The notes below the pieces were generated by a model, which did not search any database, was not told the origin of the DNA, and was given only the letters and a program-made list of their open reading frames with translations. From NCBI GenBank assembly GCA_038231295.1, contig JBBRLP010000073.1, positions 1 to 26,768 on the forward strand: a DNA stretch of 26,768 nucleotides, given 5' to 3'. Positions 1 through 8,280 of this stretch are shown one piece after another. The position numbers and the translations under genes are program-made. Source of the stretch: JANXLO01 sp038231295. GTDB taxonomy: Bacteria > Armatimonadota > Chthonomonadetes > Chthonomonadales > Chthonomonadaceae. Numbering within the stretch: the first letter of the stretch is position 1; each line of letters starts with the position of its first letter.

Positions 1-67
1 AGGCGGTCTGGGCCGCCACGAGAAATTGAATGTAGTCGAGGTCTTCGACTTTGGGTAAAGTTGCCAT
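1..67 (-). CDS. Probable transposase, N-terminal fragment (runs off window)
   Basis: The minus strand from the ATG at 65-67 reads MATLPKVEDLDYIQFLVAAQ and stays open to the window edge (22 codons visible). The 'DYIQFL.A' start resembles, from memory, N-termini of IS701/IS4-type DDE transposases, but so short a stretch cannot prove the family. No Shine-Dalgarno sequence precedes the ATG. Instead a good promoter (73-102) ends 5 nt before it, so the mRNA is probably leaderless. The sequence GGAGTTACGC on the minus strand near 129-138 resembles terminal repeats of some such elements, so the element end may lie at about 130-146, roughly 120 bp downstream of sufS. It could also be an ordinary gene. 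Confidence 0.5.
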   Translation of the reverse strand, partial: MATLPKVEDLDYIQFLVAAQTA

Positions 68-262
68 GCCAAATTATCGCCAACCACTCAAAGCTTTGTC
101 AAGAGCAGTTGACCCTGAGCAACATCCGCGTAACTCCTATCCTATCAGTCCAGAAGGTATTTCCGTCTGGAAGAATTTTGCTTTTTCTTGCCGGAGGTCT
201 TCAACCACCGGTCAAACTGCCGGAGGTTGCCCCCCGGAAATCCCCCGGCCCATCGTACCCTC
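68..262. other. Intergenic region downstream of sufS
   Basis: Apart from the promoter at 73-102, I see no gene here. A minus-strand hairpin near 190-210 (CCGG-T-GGT, short loop, ACC-T-CCGG) follows sufS. It is not followed by a T-run on the minus strand, so it is not a convincing intrinsic terminator. No sufU or sufT gene follows sufS before the putative mobile element. Confidence 0.5.
73..102 (-). promoter_or_regulatory. Sigma-70-type promoter of the left-edge gene (leaderless)
   Basis: The minus strand has TTGACA (97-102), an 18-nt spacer and GATAAT (73-78). The start codon begins 5 nt after the -10 box, so transcription should start at or next to the A of ATG. The -35 box lies in a small inverted repeat, GTCAA-6 nt-TTGAC (98-113). 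Confidence 0.6.
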
Positions 263-1534
263 TCACCCCATCAGATCGCGGACTTTGTGCAGGCCACGCA
301 CCAGGGCATCAATCTCTTCGCGGGTGTTGTAGCAGGCGAGGGACGCACGTACTGTCGCGGTGACGCCGAAGCGCTGCAATACGGGGTGGGCGCAGTGCTG
401 CCCAATGCGGACGGCGATGCCCTGCCGGTCGAGAAGTTCGCCGGTATCGTTGGGGTGGATGCCGTCGAGGACAAACGAATAGACGCTGGCCTTGTGCTGC
501 GCCGTTCCCATCATCTTCAAGCCCGGCACTTCGTTCAGCGCCGCCGTACCGTAGGCCATGAGTTCGCTTTCGTAAGCGGCAATGTTCGCCATTCCGAGCG
601 CCGTCAGATAGTCCACCGCCGCGCCCAGGCCGATCCCTCCGGCGATGTGGGGTGTTCCCGCCTCGAATCGGTACGGCGGGTCGTTGTAGGTCGTCTGCTC
701 GAAGGTGACCGTCTTAATCATATCGCCACCGCCCATAAAGGGAGGCATATTTTCAAGATGCTCGCTCTTTCCATAGAGGATGCCGATGCCCGTCGGCCCG
801 TAGAGCTTATGCCCGGAGAAGACAAAGAAGTCACAATCCATGTCCTGCACATCTACGGCCATGTGGTAGGCTGACTGCGCCCCATCCACCAGCACGGGAA
901 TGCCCTGCCGATGGGCGGTTGCGATCATCTCTTTGACCGGATTGACCGTGCCGAGCGCGTTGGACATCTGCGTGATGCCGACCAGTTTCGTGCGCGGCGA
1001 GAGCAGCTTCTCGTACTCGTCCAGTAGCAGTTCGCCGTCGTCGTTCATGGGAATGACGCGCAGGATGGCTCCCTTCTCCGCACAGAGCATCTGCCAGGGA
1101 ACGATATTGGCGTGATGCTCCATCGCGGAGATAAGTATCTCGTCTCCCTCATGAATGTACTTGCGCCCGAACGTCTGCGCGACCAGGTTGACGCCTTCCG
1201 TCGCGTTCCGCACGAAGACGATCTCCTCGAACCGACGCGCATTCAGAAAGTGCTGCACCTTCTCGCGTCCGCCCTCATACGCCTCGGTCGCCCGCTCGCC
1301 CAGCATGTGCGACGCCCGATGCACATTGGAGTTGTACTCCCCGTAGTAGGTGGCAAGCGCGTCGAGAACGAGCTTCGGCTTCTGCGTAGTATTGGCGTTG
1401 TCGAGATAGACCAGCGGCTTGCCATGTACCGTCTGCGTCAGGATGGGGAAATCTTCCCGCACCTTCCAGACATCGTAGGCGAACGGTTTGCCGAGGGTCT
1501 CCTCGATGCCCATCTCCAGTGTCGCGGAGGACAT
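263..1534 (-). CDS. sufS: SufS-type cysteine desulfurase
   Basis: PLP-dependent group II cysteine desulfurase (423 residues; SufS proteins are usually about 405-420). It removes sulfur from L-cysteine as an enzyme persulfide and donates it to the SufBCD scaffold in the cytoplasm. Visible features are the PLP-binding Asp in DGAQ (D218), the Schiff-base Lys in SGHKLYGPTG (K243) and the catalytic Cys in RIGQHCAHP (C381). Many SufS proteins have His where this one has Q379 (RxGHHCA). A longer reading frame runs back to 1648. I chose the ATG at 1532-1534 because GAAAGG lies 8 nt upstream and the extension would overlap sufD. The start lies 19 nt after the sufD stop, so the gene is the last in the suf operon. 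The partner sulfur shuttle (SufU or SufE) is not in the window. Confidence 0.95.
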   Translation of the reverse strand: MSSATLEMGIEETLGKPFAYDVWKVREDFPILTQTVHGKPLVYLDNANTTQKPKLVLDALATYYGEYNSNVHRASHMLGERATEAYEGGREKVQHFLNARRFEEIVFVRNATEGVNLVAQTFGRKYIHEGDEILISAMEHHANIVPWQMLCAEKGAILRVIPMNDDGELLLDEYEKLLSPRTKLVGITQMSNALGTVNPVKEMIATAHRQGIPVLVDGAQSAYHMAVDVQDMDCDFFVFSGHKLYGPTGIGILYGKSEHLENMPPFMGGGDMIKTVTFEQTTYNDPPYRFEAGTPHIAGGIGLGAAVDYLTALGMANIAAYESELMAYGTAALNEVPGLKMMGTAQHKASVYSFVLDGIHPNDTGELLDRQGIAVRIGQHCAHPVLQRFGVTATVRASLACYNTREEIDALVRGLHKVRDLMG

Positions 1535-1553
1535 AGTCGTGACCTTTCCAGAC

Positions 1554-2864
1554 CTAACGTTTCGGCAGTTCCGCCAGGAGCAGCGCATCGAGTTGGTCGC
1601 GCAGAGCCGCAACTTTGATGCGGCTGACGACATCGCTCGCAAAGGCATAGATCAACAGATTGCGGGCCTCCGCCTTCGGAATGCCGCGAGACTGCAAATA
1701 GAACTGCTGTTCTGGGTCAAGTTGCCCGATAGTCGCGCCGTGGGTGCATTTCACATCGTCCGCGAAAATCTCCAACTGCGGCTTGGTGTTGATCTGCGCG
1801 TCGTCGGAGAGCAGCAGCGACTGATTCGTCTGCTTGGCATCCGTCTTCTGCGCGTCCTCCCGCACATAGATTTTGCCGTTGAAGACGCCCCGCCCCTGCT
1901 CGTCCAGAATGTACTTGTAGAGTTCGTGGCTGTTGCAGTTGGGCAGCGCGTGGTCTATCGCCGTGTGGTTGTCCACCAGTCGCTTGCCGTCAATCAGCGA
2001 GAGGCCATTGAGCGTACACTCGCCATGCTCCGCGCCCAGAACGGCGTTGGCATCGTTGCGAACAAACAGCCCGCTTAGATTGATCGCATGGGAGGAGAAG
2101 ACGCTTTGCCGCGCCATCTGCACCTGCATCGTGGCGACGTGAAAAGCCGCTTTGCTCTCCCGGACGAGTTTGTAATGATCCAGATTCGCGCTCGGCCCCA
2201 CCACGATCTCGGTGACGGCATTGGTCAGGGTGGTGCCCTGCCCGATCCCGGCGTAGCTTTCTACAATAGTCGCCTGACTGTTCTCTTCCGCCACAATCAA
2301 CGTGCGCGGATGCGAGACCGTTGGATGCCCTGCTTCGGTCGAAAGAAACAGCAGATGAATCGGCTCCGTGACGACAACACCACGCGGGATATGAACGCAC
2401 GCGCCGTCGCTCAGAAAAGCGGTGTTCAGCGCGGGAAAGGCCGTGTCGAACTTCGCCACTCGCGCCAGATGCGGTTCAATCGCCGGATGATGCGCGGTGA
2501 AGGCTTCCGACAGGTTGCCCACCGTCACGCCCTGCGGCAAACTTCCCCGCACGGAAAGCGCCGGAATATAGCCACCGTTGACAAACACCAGCCGCGTCCC
2601 GCCTATCTCTGGGAAGGCAAACGGCGCGATGTCCGCCGCCGAGACTTCTGTGGGTTGCGCCAATTGAAACGGCGTCTCTGCGAGGGTCGCCGGGTTCGAG
2701 AAACGCCACTCTTCGTCATGGCGAGTGGGGAAACCGACCTCGTCGAAGCGTGAGAAGGCGGCTTTGCGGAGCGGGGTCAGCCAGGAAGGGCCAGCCGCCG
2801 CGCCGCGCTCAAAATCCGCAAAGGCCAGCACATAGCCCTGTTGCGGCTGCAATGTCTGCTTCAT
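1554..2864 (-). CDS. sufD: SufD, Fe-S cluster assembly scaffold subunit
   Basis: Protein of 436 residues, homologous to SufB and part of the SufBC2D complex, where Fe-S clusters are built on the SufB-SufD interface. The C-terminal half carries the family signature FADDVKCTHGATIG, followed by LDPEQQFYLQSRGI and the YAFASDVVSRI helix region. The CTHG His corresponds to the functionally important SufD His. The first 150 residues are more variable, as usual for SufD. The frame is open back to 3008, but that part overlaps sufC out of frame. The ATG at 2862-2864 has an AGAGG ribosome binding site and follows the sufC stop by 22 nt. It is therefore co-transcribed with sufC and sufS. Confidence 0.95.
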   Translation of the reverse strand: MKQTLQPQQGYVLAFADFERGAAAGPSWLTPLRKAAFSRFDEVGFPTRHDEEWRFSNPATLAETPFQLAQPTEVSAADIAPFAFPEIGGTRLVFVNGGYIPALSVRGSLPQGVTVGNLSEAFTAHHPAIEPHLARVAKFDTAFPALNTAFLSDGACVHIPRGVVVTEPIHLLFLSTEAGHPTVSHPRTLIVAEENSQATIVESYAGIGQGTTLTNAVTEIVVGPSANLDHYKLVRESKAAFHVATMQVQMARQSVFSSHAINLSGLFVRNDANAVLGAEHGECTLNGLSLIDGKRLVDNHTAIDHALPNCNSHELYKYILDEQGRGVFNGKIYVREDAQKTDAKQTNQSLLLSDDAQINTKPQLEIFADDVKCTHGATIGQLDPEQQFYLQSRGIPKAEARNLLIYAFASDVVSRIKVAALRDQLDALLLAELPKR

Positions 2865-2886
2865 AGTTACGACCTCTTCTCCTTGC

Positions 2887-3663
2887 CTACGCGGTGACCA
2901 GTTCCGGCTTTGCCGCGTCGGTGTCCAGCCAGCCGTAGCCCTTTGCTTCCAGTTCCAGGGCCAGTTCTTTGCCGCCCGACTGCACGATCCGGCCATGCGC
3001 CAGCACATGGACGAAATCCGGCACGATATAGTCGAGCAGACGCTGATAGTGCGTGATGACTACGAAGCCGCGTTCCGGGCTACGGAGCGCGTTCACGCCG
3101 TCCGCCACGACCCGCAGGGCGTCAATGTCGAGGCCCGAATCGGTCTCGTCCAGAATCGCCAGTTTCGGCTCCAGCACCGCCATCTGAAAAATCTCGTTGC
3201 GCTTCTTCTCGCCGCCAGAGAAACCGTGATTCACCGGGCGGGTCATCAGTTCGCGGTCTATGTGCAGGATGTTCAGTTTCTCCCGCACCAGTTTCAGAAA
3301 CTCCACGCCATCGAGCGGTTCCTCTTCCCGATATTTCCGCACCGAGTTCAACGCCGACCGCAGAAAATACTGGTTGTTCACGCCAGGCAGTTCGACAGGG
3401 TACTGAAAGGCCAGAAACAGCCCCTCGCCTGCCCGCTCCTCCGGCTCTAGTTCGAGCAGGTCTTTGCCCTGAAATCGAACTGCGCCCTCTGTGATACTAT
3501 ACGCTTCGCGCCCCGCCAGCACTCCCGCCAGCGTACTCTTGCCGGAGCCGTTCGGCCCCATGATCGCATGAACTTCGCCGGGATTGACCGTCAGGTTGAT
3601 ACCGCGCAGTATCTCCTTGCCACTCACCTCCGCATGAAGGTTCTCTATCTCCAACAGTGCCAT
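2887..3663 (-). CDS. sufC: SufC, Fe-S assembly ATPase
   Basis: Cytoplasmic ABC-type ATPase of 258 residues, normal length for SufC. ATP-driven dimerisation of SufC opens the SufB-SufD interface for cluster assembly. The Walker A motif is GPNGSGKST (36-44). The signature is FSGGEKKRNEIFQM (148-161), and the Walker B with its SufC-specific extension is LAILDETDSGLD (168-179). The H-loop lies in VITHYQRLLDYI. No membrane segments are seen. The start ATG at 3661-3663 is preceded by GAAGGA. The gene sits 40 nt after sufB and 22 nt before sufD, in the usual B-C-D order. Confidence 0.97.
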   Translation of the reverse strand: MALLEIENLHAEVSGKEILRGINLTVNPGEVHAIMGPNGSGKSTLAGVLAGREAYSITEGAVRFQGKDLLELEPEERAGEGLFLAFQYPVELPGVNNQYFLRSALNSVRKYREEEPLDGVEFLKLVREKLNILHIDRELMTRPVNHGFSGGEKKRNEIFQMAVLEPKLAILDETDSGLDIDALRVVADGVNALRSPERGFVVITHYQRLLDYIVPDFVHVLAHGRIVQSGGKELALELEAKGYGWLDTDAAKPELVTA

Positions 3664-3703
3664 TCTGAATTATCCTTCTCTCGTTTTTCAGGAACTCGAA
3701 TCG

Positions 3704-5146
3704 TTAGCCGACGCTGCCTTCCAGACTGACGCCGAGCAGTTTCTGCGCTTCTACGGCGAACTCCATCGGCAGTTCGCGGAAGACCTCTTTGCAGAAGCCA
3801 TTGACGATCATGTTCACCGCATCTTCGGCGGAAATACCGCGCTGTTTGCAGTAGAAAATCTGATCCTCACCGATTTTTGAGGTCGAGGCTTCGTGCTCTA
3901 CCTGCGCGGTGGGGTTGCGGACATCTATGTAGGGGAAGGTATGTGCGCCGCAACGGTCGCCGAGCAGCATCGAGTCGCACTGCGAGTAGTTGCGGGCGCC
4001 GTCCGCGCCTGCGTTGATGCGTACCAGACCGCGATAGGTGTTCTGGCCGTGTCCCGCAGAGATGCCTTTCGAGACAATCGTGCTGCGGGTGTTCTTGCCG
4101 ATATGGATCATTTTGGTGCCGGTGTCGGCCTGCTGCCGATGATTGGTGAGCGCGACGGAGTAAAACTCTCCCACCGCATTGTCGCCCTGCAGGATACAGG
4201 ACGGGTATTTCCAGGTGATTGCGGAGCCGGTTTCGACCTGTGTCCAGGTGATTTTGGCGTTCGCCATCGCCTTACCGCGCTTGGTCACGAAGTTGAAGAT
4301 GCCACCCTTGCCCTCTTTGTCGCCGGGATACCAGTTCTGCACAGTGGAGTACTTGATGGTCGCGCCGTCCAGGGCCACCAGTTCGACGACGGCGGCGTGA
4401 AGTTGATTCTCGTCGCGCATCGGGGCGGTGCAGCCTTCGAGGTAGGAGACGTAGCCGCCTTCATCCGCGATCAGCAGGGTGCGCTCGAACTGCCCCGTAT
4501 TCGCCGCGTTGATGCGGAAATAGGTGGAGAGTTCCATCGGGCATCGGACGCCCTTCGGGATGTAGCAGAAGGAGCCGTCGCTGAAAACCGCCGAGTTCAG
4601 GGTCGCGAAGTAGTTATCGGAGTACGGCACGACGGAGCCGAGATACTGCCGCACCAGTTCGGGATGCTCATGCACGGCTTCCGAGAAGGAACAGAAGACG
4701 ATGCCGAGTTCCGCCAGTTTGCCCTTGAAGGTGGTCGTGACGGAGACGCTGTCGAAGACCGCGTCCACTGCGACGCCGGTCAAGCGCTGCTGTTCCGCCA
4801 GTGAGATGCCGAGTTTCTCGAAGGTCGCGAGCAGTTCCGGGTCCACCTCGTCCAGGCTATTCAGCACCTTTTTGGGCTTCGGCGCGGAGTAGTAGTAGAG
4901 GTCTTGATAGTTGATCTTCGGGTAGTGGACATTGGGCCACTCCGGCTCCGATAGGGTCAGCCAGTGGCGATAGGCTTTCAGCCGCCACTCCAGCAGCCAC
5001 TCCGGCTCGTTCTTCTTGGAGGAGATGAGGCGCACAATGTCCTCGCTCAAGCCCATCGGGATCGTCTCGGACTCGATGTCGGAGACAAAGCCATATTTAT
5101 AGTCCTGACGCGCGATCTCTTCAAGCGTATTCGTTGCGGTCGTCAT
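3704..5146 (-). CDS. sufB: SufB, Fe-S cluster assembly scaffold protein
   Basis: Protein of 480 residues, typical of SufB (about 465-495). It is the main scaffold subunit that accepts persulfide sulfur from the desulfurase and builds the nascent cluster with SufC and SufD. Family hallmarks seen are the N-terminal GLSEDIVRLIS.KK.EPEW block, the central YLEGCTAP stretch, and the C-terminal HEASTSKIGEDQIFYCKQRGIS containing the conserved Cys, followed by a Glu-rich helix (ELPMEFAVEA). The start ATG at 5144-5146 has an AAGGA ribosome binding site and begins only 15 nt after the stop of the Rrf2-family regulator. It is the first structural gene of the operon and the most confidently identified member. 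Confidence 0.97.
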   Translation of the reverse strand: MTTATNTLEEIARQDYKYGFVSDIESETIPMGLSEDIVRLISSKKNEPEWLLEWRLKAYRHWLTLSEPEWPNVHYPKINYQDLYYYSAPKPKKVLNSLDEVDPELLATFEKLGISLAEQQRLTGVAVDAVFDSVSVTTTFKGKLAELGIVFCSFSEAVHEHPELVRQYLGSVVPYSDNYFATLNSAVFSDGSFCYIPKGVRCPMELSTYFRINAANTGQFERTLLIADEGGYVSYLEGCTAPMRDENQLHAAVVELVALDGATIKYSTVQNWYPGDKEGKGGIFNFVTKRGKAMANAKITWTQVETGSAITWKYPSCILQGDNAVGEFYSVALTNHRQQADTGTKMIHIGKNTRSTIVSKGISAGHGQNTYRGLVRINAGADGARNYSQCDSMLLGDRCGAHTFPYIDVRNPTAQVEHEASTSKIGEDQIFYCKQRGISAEDAVNMIVNGFCKEVFRELPMEFAVEAQKLLGVSLEGSVG

Positions 5147-5161
5147 GGGTTCGGTCCTTTA

Positions 5162-5647
5162 TTAGGAGATTACAGTAAGTTCGTTTTTGTCGGTGGCACG
5201 GCCTGGAAACAGGCGAAAGGCGATGTCGGCTTCCGGGGTTTCGTCCCGGCTGATCTCCGCGATGGAGATGAGTTCGAGCATCTGAAGAATCCGGGCATTG
5301 ATCCGCGCCAGAGGCAGGCGTACCGTGCAGCGGTCGTGCTGCCCGCAGACGTTGTGGTCGGCTTTCATGCACTGGGTGATAGCCGGAGCGCCGTCTATCG
5401 CTGCTACGACCGAGCCGACGCTGATGTTCTCCGCAGTCCGCGCCAGACGGTAGCCTCCTGTCGGGCCGGGGGTAGAGACAATCAGTTTCGCCTTCGACAG
5501 ACGCTGCAAAATCTTGGCGAGCAGTTCTCCCGGAATGGCATACTGCTCTGCGATCTCTTTGGTATTGACAGCGCGGCCCGCCTCCGTGCGGCTTAGATGC
5601 GACAGGGCCAGCAGGGCATAATCCGCTTTTTTGCTCAGGCTCAACAT
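5162..5647 (-). CDS. Rrf2-family Fe-S-sensing regulator of the suf operon
   Basis: Winged-helix regulator of 161 residues in the Rrf2 family (IscR, RirA, NsrR, SufR-like). The N-terminus MLSLSKKADYALLAL is the usual Rrf2 start, so I chose the ATG at 5645-5647 rather than the longer frame to 5716, which would run into the promoter. The recognition helix region includes IPGELLAKILQRLSKAKLI and the wing STPGPTGGYRLAR (58-70). Cluster ligands are probably C93, C101 and C107. This C-x7-C-x5-C spacing matches RirA rather than IscR (C-x5-C-x5-C), as I recall those families. It is the first gene of the suf operon, 15 nt before sufB. It probably represses the operon through the inverted repeat at 5679-5697 when Fe-S status is adequate. 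Confidence 0.92.
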   Translation of the reverse strand: MLSLSKKADYALLALSHLSRTEAGRAVNTKEIAEQYAIPGELLAKILQRLSKAKLIVSTPGPTGGYRLARTAENISVGSVVAAIDGAPAITQCMKADHNVCGQHDRCTVRLPLARINARILQMLELISIAEISRDETPEADIAFRLFPGRATDKNELTVIS

Positions 5648-5678
5648 CGTCCGTGCGTCCTCTCCGACCTTTTTGGTC

Positions 5679-5697
5679 TCCGACTGAACTAGTCGGA
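5679..5697. promoter_or_regulatory. Inverted repeat, probable operator of the suf operon
   Basis: TCCGACT and AGTCGGA form a perfect 7-bp inverted repeat with a 5-nt centre (GAACT on the plus strand). It starts 3 nt downstream of the -10 box of the suf promoter and covers the expected transcription start. That is where a repressor would block RNA polymerase. The same sequence in the RNA could form a short 5' hairpin. A half-site-like direct repeat, TCTCCGAC, occurs at 5661-5668 and 5677-5684. Confidence 0.65.
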
Positions 5698-5700
5698 TAT

Positions 5701-5729
5701 AGTTTACCCCGCTCAAGCGTATAAGTCAA
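5701..5729 (-). promoter_or_regulatory. Promoter of the rrf2-sufBCDS operon
   Basis: The minus strand has TTGACT (5724-5729), a 17-nt spacer and TAAACT (5701-5706). Spacing is ideal for a housekeeping sigma factor. The start should fall near 5694, giving a leader of about 47 nt to the regulator ATG. Confidence 0.8.
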
Positions 5730-5827
5730 TAGAAGTCGTCGCAGCGGAACAGAAGAACTCGAGATTTGGGCTGGCAGCAAGAAGCGTTTCACAGGTCGGA
5801 TTTCCGGTATCTCCTACCCCAACGTAG

Positions 5828-5857
5828 TAGACAGATAGGCACGTTTTGAGGTATAAT
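5828..5857 (+). promoter_or_regulatory. Candidate gyrB promoter
   Basis: TAGACA (5828-5833), an 18-nt spacer and a perfect TATAAT (5852-5857). This would give a leader of about 170 nt before the gyrB ATG at 6033. A second candidate lies downstream: TTGACA (5889-5894), an 18-nt spacer and TACGCT (5913-5918). Both may be used. The stretch between the suf promoter and gyrB holds no other gene that I can support. Confidence 0.6.
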
Positions 5858-6032
5858 AAACTAACTCTTACACGCTCATCAAAAGATGTTGACACTTGTT
5901 GCAGAAGCGGAGTACGCTCTCTGCCTGCTTTTCCCCGTTCGCGGAATACCGGAAGTTTCCTCTCCCGAATCATGCCGCGCACCGGGCCTACAGAACGCAC
6001 CGCACAGGGTGCAAACGGAGGAATTCGCCCCT

Positions 6033-8213
6033 ATGGCTACCAAAGCCCCTACCCGTATTGTCCTCGATGGCTCTGCGCCTGTCACGACGGAGGAAGCGCC
6101 GAAGAAACGGTCTGCCGCAGAGCGTGCGGCCGAAGATGCCGAGATGGAGAACGTTGGCGCTGTTGGTCACGTCTCCTCAGAATACGGCGCCAATCAGATT
6201 CAAGTGCTGGAAGGACTGGAAGCGGTCCGCCTGCGCCCCGGAATGTATATCGGCGGCACCGACGGCAAAGCCCTACACCACCTCTTTACTGAAGTCAGCG
6301 ACAACGCCGTGGACGAGGCGATGGCCGGTCACTGTGACCTCGTCAATGTCGTGCTTCATGCCGATGGAAGCGTCTCGGTGAAAGACAACGGGCGCGGTAT
6401 TCCAGTGGACATCAATCCGCAGTACGGCATTCCCGGCGTCGAACTCGCGCTCACCAAACTCCACGCGGGCGGCAAATTCGACAGCGGGGCTTACAAAGTC
6501 TCCGGTGGACTGCACGGCGTCGGGGTCTCCTGCGTCAACGCCACTTCCGACCGGATGGAGATCACCATCTGGCGCGACAGAGAGGTGCATCGTATCAAGT
6601 TCGAGCGGGGCGTCACTGTCGAGCCGCTGAAAGTCGTTGGCAAGGCCAAGCCCGCCGAACATGGCACTCTCGTTCACTGGCACGCCGACCCTGAGATATT
6701 CGCCGACTTCCAGTACGATGGTGAGAAGATCGAACGCCGCCTGCGCGAACTGGCCTACCTGAACAAAAACCTGACGCTCACTTTCACCAACGAGCGGGAC
6801 CTCGTTCTGCCGGACATTCCCGATGGCGTCGAGCAGGAGACCGTCAAGCCGGTTCCCGTCTACAAGGTCTTTCACTTCACGAAGGGCATTGTCGAGTATG
6901 TCGAGCACCTGAACGAGACCAAAGACCCCCTCCATAAGCCGATCTACTTCGGCGGGGTGCGAGATACCACCATCGCCGAGGTCGCGTTTCAGTACAACTC
7001 CAGCTACCAGGACACGATCCTGTCGTTCGCGAACAACATCAACACACCCGATGGCGGAACCCACGTCTCCGGCCTGAAGACCGCGTTGACTCGTGTACTC
7101 AACAACTACGCACGCCGCGTCGGAATGCTGAAAGAGAAGGACTCGAACTTCTCTGGGGATGACGTGCGCGAAGGGCTGACCGCCATCGTCTCCGTGAAAC
7201 TGACGCACCCGCTCTTCAACGGCCAGGAGAAGCACCGTCTCATTAACAACGAGGTCGAGGGTATAGTCGCGGCTATCGTCGGGGAGAAACTGGCGGAGTA
7301 TCTGGAAGAGAATCCTGCGGTCGCGAAGCGAATCGTGGACAAGTCGCTGACCAGTCAGCGAGCGCGGGACGCCGCCCGCAAAGCCTCAGAACTCGTCAAG
7401 CGGCAGAACGCCCTGGAGTCCAACTCGCTCCCCGGCAAACTCGCCGACTGCACCGAGCGGGACCCGAAAAAGTGCGAACTGTTTCTGGTCGAAGGCGACT
7501 CGGCAGGCGGCCCCGCCAAGCAGGGCCGCGATCGGCGTACTCAGGCGGTTCTGCCGCTGCGCGGCAAAATCCTGAACTCCGCGAAAACCCGCGTGGACAA
7601 AGTCCTGGAGAACGAAGAGATTCGCGCCATGATTACCGCGCTCGGAACAGGCATTGCCTACGGCAGTAGCGAGGACGAGGAAGACCCGAACAGCGAACTG
7701 CTGGAGACGAAAGCGGACAAGAGTCGGGGGCCGAGTTACGACCTGAGCAAACTGCGCTACAACAAACTCATCATCATGACCGATGCCGACGTGGACGGCG
7801 ACCACATTCGCACTCTGTTGCTGACGTTCTTCTGGTACTATATGCGCCCGCTGATCGAAAACGGCCATGTCTATATCGCACAGCCGCCGCTCTTCCGCAT
7901 CAAAGTAGGCAAGAACGACCAGTACTATGCCAAAACGGAGGCCGAGCGGGATGCACTCCTGAAGACGCATCGCAACAAGCGCGACATCACCATCAACCGG
8001 TTCAAAGGGCTGGGAGAGATGGACGCCATTGACCTCGCCGAAACAACGATGGATGTGGACAAACGGCAGCTCGCGCAGGTACGGATTGATGCCGATAACC
8101 TGCCCGCTGCGCTGGAGATGTTCGACATCTTCATGAGCGACAAAGTCGAGCCGCGTCGAGACTTCATCGTCGCCCACGCCAACGAGGTCGCCGACGTGGA
8201 CTGGCACGGATAA
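6033..8213 (+). CDS. gyrB: DNA gyrase subunit B
   Basis: ATPase subunit of type II topoisomerase, 726 residues. With GyrA (not in the window) it introduces negative supercoils. The GHKL ATPase motifs are present: EVSDNAVDEA with catalytic E87 and N91, DNGRGIP (118-124) and GGLHGVGVSCVNA (158-170). The TOPRIM domain has EGDSAGG (E487) and DADVDGDH (D584, D586, D588), and the C-terminal end contains RFKGLGEMDA. A first segment of about 50 residues, rich in Ala, Glu and Lys, precedes the usual start of homology (NQIQVLEGLEAVRLRPGMY) and is longer than in most GyrB proteins. An acidic insert (about 545-565) lies between ITALGTGI and LSKLRYNK. I chose the ATG at 6033 because GGAGG lies 11 nt upstream; the upstream frame lacks GyrB homology. 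ParE is the alternative, but the motifs favour GyrB. Confidence 0.93.
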   Translation: MATKAPTRIVLDGSAPVTTEEAPKKRSAAERAAEDAEMENVGAVGHVSSEYGANQIQVLEGLEAVRLRPGMYIGGTDGKALHHLFTEVSDNAVDEAMAGHCDLVNVVLHADGSVSVKDNGRGIPVDINPQYGIPGVELALTKLHAGGKFDSGAYKVSGGLHGVGVSCVNATSDRMEITIWRDREVHRIKFERGVTVEPLKVVGKAKPAEHGTLVHWHADPEIFADFQYDGEKIERRLRELAYLNKNLTLTFTNERDLVLPDIPDGVEQETVKPVPVYKVFHFTKGIVEYVEHLNETKDPLHKPIYFGGVRDTTIAEVAFQYNSSYQDTILSFANNINTPDGGTHVSGLKTALTRVLNNYARRVGMLKEKDSNFSGDDVREGLTAIVSVKLTHPLFNGQEKHRLINNEVEGIVAAIVGEKLAEYLEENPAVAKRIVDKSLTSQRARDAARKASELVKRQNALESNSLPGKLADCTERDPKKCELFLVEGDSAGGPAKQGRDRRTQAVLPLRGKILNSAKTRVDKVLENEEIRAMITALGTGIAYGSSEDEEDPNSELLETKADKSRGPSYDLSKLRYNKLIIMTDADVDGDHIRTLLLTFFWYYMRPLIENGHVYIAQPPLFRIKVGKNDQYYAKTEAERDALLKTHRNKRDITINRFKGLGEMDAIDLAETTMDVDKRQLAQVRIDADNLPAALEMFDIFMSDKVEPRRDFIVAHANEVADVDWHG

Positions 8214-8241
8214 GCATTCGCAGCCGTCCGGGGATAAACAG

Positions 8242-8280
8242 AGAGCGGGGCAGCATTTCGAAATGTTGCCCCGCTCTTTT
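8242..8280 (+). terminator. Rho-independent terminator of gyrB
   Basis: A 17-bp stem (AGAGCGGGGCAGCATTT pairing with its complement, one G-T wobble) with a CG at the tip is followed by TTTT. It begins 28 nt after the gyrB stop codon. Confidence 0.92.

Noticed and set aside
186..210. Hairpin downstream of sufS as an intrinsic terminator
   Set aside because: The stem has a T-T mismatch and is followed on the minus strand by an A-rich run instead of a T-rich one.
3893..4804. A 303-codon plus-strand frame
   Set aside because: Antisense to sufB, which is intact and highly conserved.
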